Part shown: positions 58,361 to 64,000 of the stretch, piece by piece
Position numbering within the stretch: position 1 is the first letter of the stretch
Layout: every line of letters begins with the position of its first letter
Source of the DNA: Balanoglossus misakiensis
Lineage: Eukaryota > Hemichordata
NCBI GenBank assembly: GCA_040954595.2
Contig: CM082594.2
Location: 11,656,001-11,720,000 of the forward strand
DNA: 64,000 bases
Direction of reading: 5' to 3'
Notes under the pieces: model-generated
Told to the model about the DNA's origin: nothing
What the model saw: only the letters and a program-made list of their open reading frames with translations
The model's database searches: none
Position numbers and translations under genes: made by a program

Positions 58361-59428
58361 TCATCCATTATTATTACCATTTAAAGCTTTTTGTATTTTG
58401 TAATTCGAATATGTGTGAAAAATGAACACTAAAAGAGCACTGGATAAAACCAAAGCGGCTCCTACAAGTTCATAGGCTTTCACGTGATTGTGCAGAAAAA
58501 CAAAATCCAGTATGTAGGAGCAGACTACTTGGATGTTTATCAACAATGCAACTGTGGCGGCGCTCTCCAGCTGGAGACTCCTGTAGATGGCGCCCATGGT
58601 TACGGAGTTGAGAATCGCTTCAGCCGTAACTATTGCCAGTGCTTCCGCGTTATATTCGAGTAGTGGTAATCCCTTAACAAGTAGACAGATATAGGCTACG
58701 ATGAATGAGAAAACAGCCCGGTACAGGAGTATAACAGACAACTGGGCACGAGTACCCATGATTCTTCCCATGACTATCGTAAGTGAATAGAAAAAAGCGC
58801 CCGCTATGGCAGCTATGTAGGCTATGACTTCAGCGTGTGCCTCGGCGTGATCGGGACCCGGTTGACTGCCAAATATGAAAGTTGGCCCGGTGATCAGAAT
58901 TATACCAATAACATTGATAAGCGTGCTAACAGCATCGATGACTTTCCATTTTTCTTGCAGGAAGCAGCAGGCGAGTAGTGGTGTGATGACCGGATTACTT
59001 CCACTGAATATAGCGTTGATGTTCCCCACGGGAGCTCTTGATAAAGAATAAAAATGTAACATCTTGGTCGCCAGTCCTGGTACAGCGTTCAGTAACAACA
59101 GAATCTGTGTTTTGTTGTCTGGCTCCAAGACATCCATTCGATAATATACAATCGGAACGACGGTAATTATGGCCAAAACTATGCCCTCGAAAAAGATCAC
59201 TTGGAACTCGGAAACGCCGTAATCTGTTGCTATGGCTACCAGTCCACTAACTATCGCATATCCAATGCCGTGCATTACAGCTAAGGAAACGCCGAACATG
59301 GATCGCAGTAATTTGGAACTCAAACATTTTAACCGAGTAGGATTTCCTCGCCTTTTTTGTTCATCTTCACTTGCGAACAAGTACTGCATATCACTTGCAG
59401 AGATCATTTCGAACTCCTCGATGGTCAT
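58361..59428 (-). CDS. SLC35G-like EamA/DMT-superfamily membrane transporter
   Basis: A 355-aa intronless gene. After a hydrophilic N-terminus (1-45) there are about ten membrane segments arranged as two EamA repeats (about 45-185 and 200-340), the drug/metabolite transporter fold. Family-like features include an early Gly/Ala-rich helix, APVGNINAIFSGSNPVITPLL at the end of the first repeat's fourth helix region (132-152), and the second-repeat LESAATVALLINIQVVCSYILDF (287-309). The pattern is closest to SLC35G members. Its substrate is unknown; family membership does not settle it. The start is the first ATG of the open frame; 12 bases upstream on the message is non-coding by context. It is convergent with the Kelch-like gene. 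Confidence 0.88.
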   Translation of the reverse strand: MTIEEFEMISASDMQYLFASEDEQKRRGNPTRLKCLSSKLLRSMFGVSLAVMHGIGYAIVSGLVAIATDYGVSEFQVIFFEGIVLAIITVVPIVYYRMDVLEPDNKTQILLLLNAVPGLATKMLHFYSLSRAPVGNINAIFSGSNPVITPLLACCFLQEKWKVIDAVSTLINVIGIILITGPTFIFGSQPGPDHAEAHAEVIAYIAAIAGAFFYSLTIVMGRIMGTRAQLSVILLYRAVFSFIVAYICLLVKGLPLLEYNAEALAIVTAEAILNSVTMGAIYRSLQLESAATVALLINIQVVCSYILDFVFLHNHVKAYELVGAALVLSSALLVFIFHTYSNYKIQKALNGNNNG

Positions 59429-61746
59429 GATGAAAACAGGAAGAGTTGTCTGTATCTCCAGCTAGTCTCGGAAGACGCTCTTGATCCCCTCTGTCTAAGG
59501 TGCCTTAAGAGACAATATACAAGAATATGAACTAAAAAATAGTCCGATCGGTCCTCGGAAACGATCATCCTAAACGATGCAGTCAGAAACAGAATTCTTA
59601 ATAGTTAAAAAATCAAAATAATTCAATATGTCATTGTATAACTATAACATGCTCAATGGCCATATGAGCATGAACTAACCATATTGCGATAATTGGGTTG
59701 AATGAAGTTTAACTGTCAGCTGTTTTAAGCGGCGAGCTTGCGTGCATTATAGAATTAACAGCAATGTTTGCGGAAATTTAAAATCTAATCAGCGTTAACA
59801 TTGATTTGATTCAAATGATTTGATTAAAACGTTTACAAATTGCGAAGAGAGTGGCTAATTAAGACTTTCTGTCGTATCCGGCAGGCAGTGAAGAAAACAA
59901 CAGCTAGTTAAATGTTTTTAAAAGACAAAAATTGAATTAATGAAAATGCCACTTTCAGACTTTCATTCTTTGAGTTAACCACACATTTTCCCTCCAATAA
60001 ATTAGAGCAATTATGACTGAATGAATCACCACAGCAGATCACTTTCCCACACGGTAATTGAGAGAATAAAAAAAGCCGGAGTACCCGGGGATCTGGGGAC
60101 AACTATTCATCGCAATATTCCCATTGCTGTTTAAAGAGACCATCACAATCTCACGGTGACACACAACATTGTAGTTGATTGTCAATTATATTCAGTCTTG
60201 TCAAGTTAGCTTTGGATTTAGATTAGCGACGAATTTTCCTCGCTGTGATGAGTGGGCGTGGCCAATATGAAAGAATCGAGCCGAGAATGTGTTTAGAATT
60301 ATTCTTGTGTTCAACTCTGTTATTTAGAACTCAAGGTCTTGCGCTACAATTTACATTAATCAAATTAAGACCAGACAGACTCTCCTGTGTCTTGCATTGT
60401 GTGTGGTTTGGTGTTGGCGCACTTATTTTTCGCGTGGCCACAAAAGTAGTATATCTGGCAAGATGTATGAACACAAAATACTCAAAGGAATCAGAACTGA
60501 TAAGATTACAGAGACTGAAATTGAATCCAAATAATCGTGATAGCTTTATCTTAAGTCAGTAGTGGGATATCGATCTGTGGTGATTCTCTTTGACATAAAA
60601 TCGTTTGATTGACTTCAGTGTAAACACAGGAAGGTTAATCCTTCATGTTATTTTCTCTTGGCATGTATGTAAATATTCGAGGTGAATCTGTACCATATTC
60701 CTTGATTCACTCGGTTTATTATACTTATATACTCAAATTTAGACAGATTACTTGTTCAATTGTGAGAACAAGAAGGTACTCAACTTTTGTCAGAGCCACA
60801 GAGTTAAATAACCTTAAGGTAGCCTTAGCTTTTAACTGAAACCATTTTCTATGAACAACATACTATATTACTGACGATTTGCGCCTTTCTTGTAAGGGAT
60901 ATAGCAAAGCCACCAAAGCCTTTGGCGGGGAATTGTAAAATAATAATCGTTTACGGTTAATGTTGTTGAATGTAGATGAGATTGTTTCTAGAGTCGTTAC
61001 ACCATCTACTCTCTTTAAGTCTTGAAGACCTTGTGCGCCGCAGAAATGTGCTTCCGTTCAGAATGCCTTCACCCACTGTTACATGGTAATGTTTTCAAAT
61101 CTGATGTTACGAATTCGTCGTTGTTGATGAACAAAAAACTATTTATACAGCAAATCACGGAGATAGCTTGTAAAATGATGACAGAGATAACAACATAAAA
61201 ATGGAGAAAATCATACCTAATTGCGGATATGATATAGGGATGAAACCGTCCGGTCGATGTGAGACTTCAACGGAAGATAGTGCAGAGGAACATTTTTCTC
61301 AGTGTATGGTGGGATATATTGTCTTTGAACATTACACCTTCTTTGTAGGAAGTGGTGAAGTCATAACTTACCAATGATTGATAAAGCAATAAAGTATTTT
61401 CTCGCTGTCATTGGATTGTGTACCTCTTCGTTGCAATCTATGTTCAAATAAAATTGTACTGTGACGTGCCTAGAGAATCGGTCAAATGGTGTCACGCCAT
61501 CTCCTTCATAGATAACTGTGTTCTTTGAATTTTTCATGTGGAATAATAACGATTTGTCACAAGCAAAGTAAGGGATATAAGAACCGGAAATGTCATCAGT
61601 CGTTGGATAGAAACGGCGGTACTCATTCGATTAGAATCTTCCATTACATTTGTGAAATCGCGCTACACATTTGATAGTCGACTATTACGGCGAAAATTAC
61701 CTTTACATTTTCATGGATTAGGCCTTATGTCTCATGACAATTGTGG
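59429..61746. other. Intergenic between the transporter and the satellite array
   Basis: No gene supported. Open frames are short (up to about 105 codons) and have no domain. AT-rich throughout. The junction with the satellite is abrupt, at about 61,747. Confidence 0.5.
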
Positions 61747-64000
61747 AAAAATGACCAAATTTTGAAAATTCGCAAAGTCGAAAAATCGTCGATTTTTCGC
61801 GATTTTCCTGAGCTATAACCCATGGTTTTTTCAAAAAATGACAAAATTTTGAAAATTCGCAAAGTCGAAAAATCGTCGATTTTTCGCGATTTTCCTGAGC
61901 TATAACCCATGGTTTTTTCAAAAAATGACCAAATTTTGAAAATTCGCAAAGTCGAAAAATCGTCGATTTTTCGCGATTTTCCTGAGCTATAACCCATGGT
62001 TTTTTCAAAAAATGACCAAATTTTGAAAATTCGCAAAGTCGAAAAATCGTCGATTTTTCGCGATTTTCCTGAGCTATAACCCATGGTTTTTTCAAAAAAT
62101 GACCAAATTTTGAAAATTCGCAAAGTCGAAAAATCGTCGATTTTTCGCGATTTTCCTGAGCTATAACCCATGGTTTTTTCAAAAAATGACCAAATTTTGA
62201 AAATTCGCAAAGTCGAAAAATCGTCGATTTTTCGCGATTTTCCTGAGCTATAACCCATGGTTTTTTCAAAAAATGACCAAATTTTGAAATTTCGCAAAGT
62301 CGAAAAATCGTCGATTTTTCGCGATTTTCCTGAGCTATAACCCATGGTTTTTTCAAAAAATGACCAAATTTTGAAATTTCGCAAAGTCGAAAAATCGTCG
62401 ATTTTTCGCGATTTTCCTGAGCTATAACCCATGGTTTTTTCAAAAAATGACCAAATTTTGAAAATTCGCAAAGTCGAAAAATCGTCGATTTTTCGCGATT
62501 TTCCTGAGCTATAACCCATGGTTTTTTCAAAAAATGACCAAATTTTGAAAATTCGCAAAGTCGAAAAATCGTCGATTTTTCGCGATTTTCCTGAGCTATA
62601 ACCCATGGTTTTTTCAAAAAATGACCAAATTTTGAAAATTAGCAAAGTCGAAAAATCGTCGATTTTTCGCGATTTTCCTGAGCTATAACCCATGGTTTTT
62701 TCAAAAAATGACCAAATTTTGAAAATTCGCAAAGTCGAAAAATCGTCGATTTTTCGCGATTTTCCTGAGCTATAACCCATGGTTTTTTCAAAAAATGACC
62801 AAATTTTGAAAATTCGCAAAGTCGAAAAATCGTCGATTTTTCGCGATTTTCCTGAGCTATAACCCATGGTTTTTTCAAAAAATGACCAAATTTTGAAAAT
62901 TCGCAAAGTCGAAAAATCGTCGATTTTTCGCGATTTTCCTGAGCTATAACCCATGGTTTTTTCAAAAAATGACCAAATTTTGAAAATTCGCAAAGTCGAA
63001 AAATCGTCGATTTTTCGCGATTTTCCTGAGCTATAACCCATGGTTTTTTCAAAAAATGACCAAATTTTGAAAATTCGCAAAGTCGAAAAATCGTCGATTT
63101 TTCGCGATTTTCCTGAGCTATAACCCATGGTTTTTTCAAAAAATGACCAAATTTTGAAAATTCGCAAAGTCGAAAAATCGTCGATTTTTCGCGATTTTCC
63201 TGAGCTATAACCCATGGTTTTTTCAAAAAATGACCAAATTTTGAAAATTCGCAAAGTCGAAAAATCGTCGATTTTTCGCGATTTTCCTGAGCTATAACCC
63301 ATGGTTTTTTCAAAAAATGACCAAATTTTGAAAATTCGCAAAGTCGAAAAATCGTCGATTTTTCGCGATTTTCCTGAGCTATAACCCATGGTTTTTTCAA
63401 AAAATGACCAAATTTTGAAAATTAGCAAAGTCGAAAAATCGTCGATTTTTCGCGATTTTCCTGAGCTATAACCCATGGTTTTTTCAAAAAATGACCAAAT
63501 TTTGAAAATTCGCAAAGTCGAAAAATCGTCGATTTTTCGCGATTTTCCTGAGCTATAACCCATGGTTTTTTCAAAAAATGACCAAATTTTGAAAATTCGC
63601 AAAGTCGAAAAATCGTCGATTTTTCGCGATTTTCCTGAGCTATAACCCATGGTTTTTGCAAAAAATGACCAAATTTTGAAAATTCGCAAAGTCGAAAAAT
63701 CGTCGATTTTTCGCGATTTTCCTGAGCTATAACCCATGGTTTTTTCAAAAAATGACCAAATTTTGAAAATTCGCAAAGTCGAAAAATCGTCGATTTTTCG
63801 CGATTTTCCTGAGCTATAACCCATGGTTTTTTCAAAAAATGACCAAATTTTGAAAATTCGCAAAGTCGAAAAATCGTCGATTTTTCGCGATTTTCCTGAG
63901 CTATAACCCATGGTTTTTTCAAAAAATGACCAAATTTTGAAAATTCGCAAAGTCGAAAAATCGTCGATTTTTCGCGATTTTCCTGAGCTATAACCCATGG
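61747..64000. repeat. 87-bp satellite array, about 26 copies, open at the right edge
   Basis: A head-to-tail array of an 87-bp unit, nearly identical between copies, that continues past the window. Each unit contains a perfect inverted repeat CGAAAAATCG-T-CGATTTTTCG, a CCATGG site and the words GAGCTATAACC and GACCAAATTTTG. Because 87 is 3 x 29, any frame open in one unit stays open in all, which produces a minus-strand frame of 757 codons with a 29-residue period and shorter ones in another frame. Those are not credible genes: several frames of the same DNA are open, there is no start context, and the frame ends only where the array ends. Copies differ by single substitutions (for example at 61,844, 62,290, 62,377, 62,641, 63,424 and 63,658). 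Confidence 0.95.

Noticed and set aside
61725-63998. 757-codon minus-strand open frame with a 29-residue repeat, plus frames of 299, 253 and 166 codons over the same DNA
   Set aside because: The satellite unit is 87 bp, a multiple of three, so open frames in one unit are open in all. More than one frame is open over the same bases, and they end at the array edge. No start context or domain.
61747-64000. CRISPR array
   Set aside because: Tandem units abut with no unique spacers, and the rest of the window is clearly eukaryotic.

Overview
The window is eukaryotic, not bacterial. Genes are sparse, two are split by many GT-AG introns, the base composition is AT-rich, and there are 5'-UTR introns, long 3' UTRs and a satellite array. 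Gene content (neuropeptide-type GPCRs, HNK-1-family carbohydrate sulfotransferase, GMC oxidoreductase, RING/B-box TRIM protein, RUSC-type RUN protein, Kelch-like protein, SLC35G-type transporter) and frequent GTAGGCCTAC-like words fit an invertebrate deuterostome. I lean towards a hemichordate or echinoderm, with amphioxus not excluded. This is inference, not a species identification.

Layout: 1-19,540 holds no gene I can support. 19,560-20,615 (+) is a peptide GPCR. 23,781-28,376 (-) is a complete 15-exon GMC oxidoreductase whose exons I joined in frame (546 aa). 29,089-30,634 (-) is a three-coding-exon type II Golgi sulfotransferase (412 aa) with a likely 5'-UTR exon near 31.3-31.6 kb. 32,966-34,099 (-) is a second GPCR, a clear paralogue of the first in opposite orientation. 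36,105-37,670 (-) is an intronless TRIM protein. 40,015-50,905 (+) is a nine-coding-exon RUSC1/2-like gene (1281 aa) that keeps the RUN domain but has no SH3 domain. 54,277-56,982 (+) is a BTB-BACK-Kelch gene with a tiny first coding exon. 58,361-59,428 (-) is an intronless SLC35G-like transporter. From about 61,747 to the right edge there is an 87-bp satellite, about 26 copies, that runs off the window.

Mobile DNA: two short non-autonomous DNA transposons were found from structure alone. One is 175 bp with perfect 18-bp terminal inverted repeats. The other is a 375-bp foldback element with about 70-bp inverted arms. Each is flanked by a perfect 9-bp target-site duplication and both termini begin TAG. 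A third, single-ended copy of the second family lies at 28.77 kb.

The genes do not form a pathway. The one clear relationship is the GPCR pair, which shares sequence and a splice acceptor placed 17-18 bases before the ATG. I see no novel multi-gene system. The most unusual structures are the satellite, the two transposons and the SH3-less RUSC gene.
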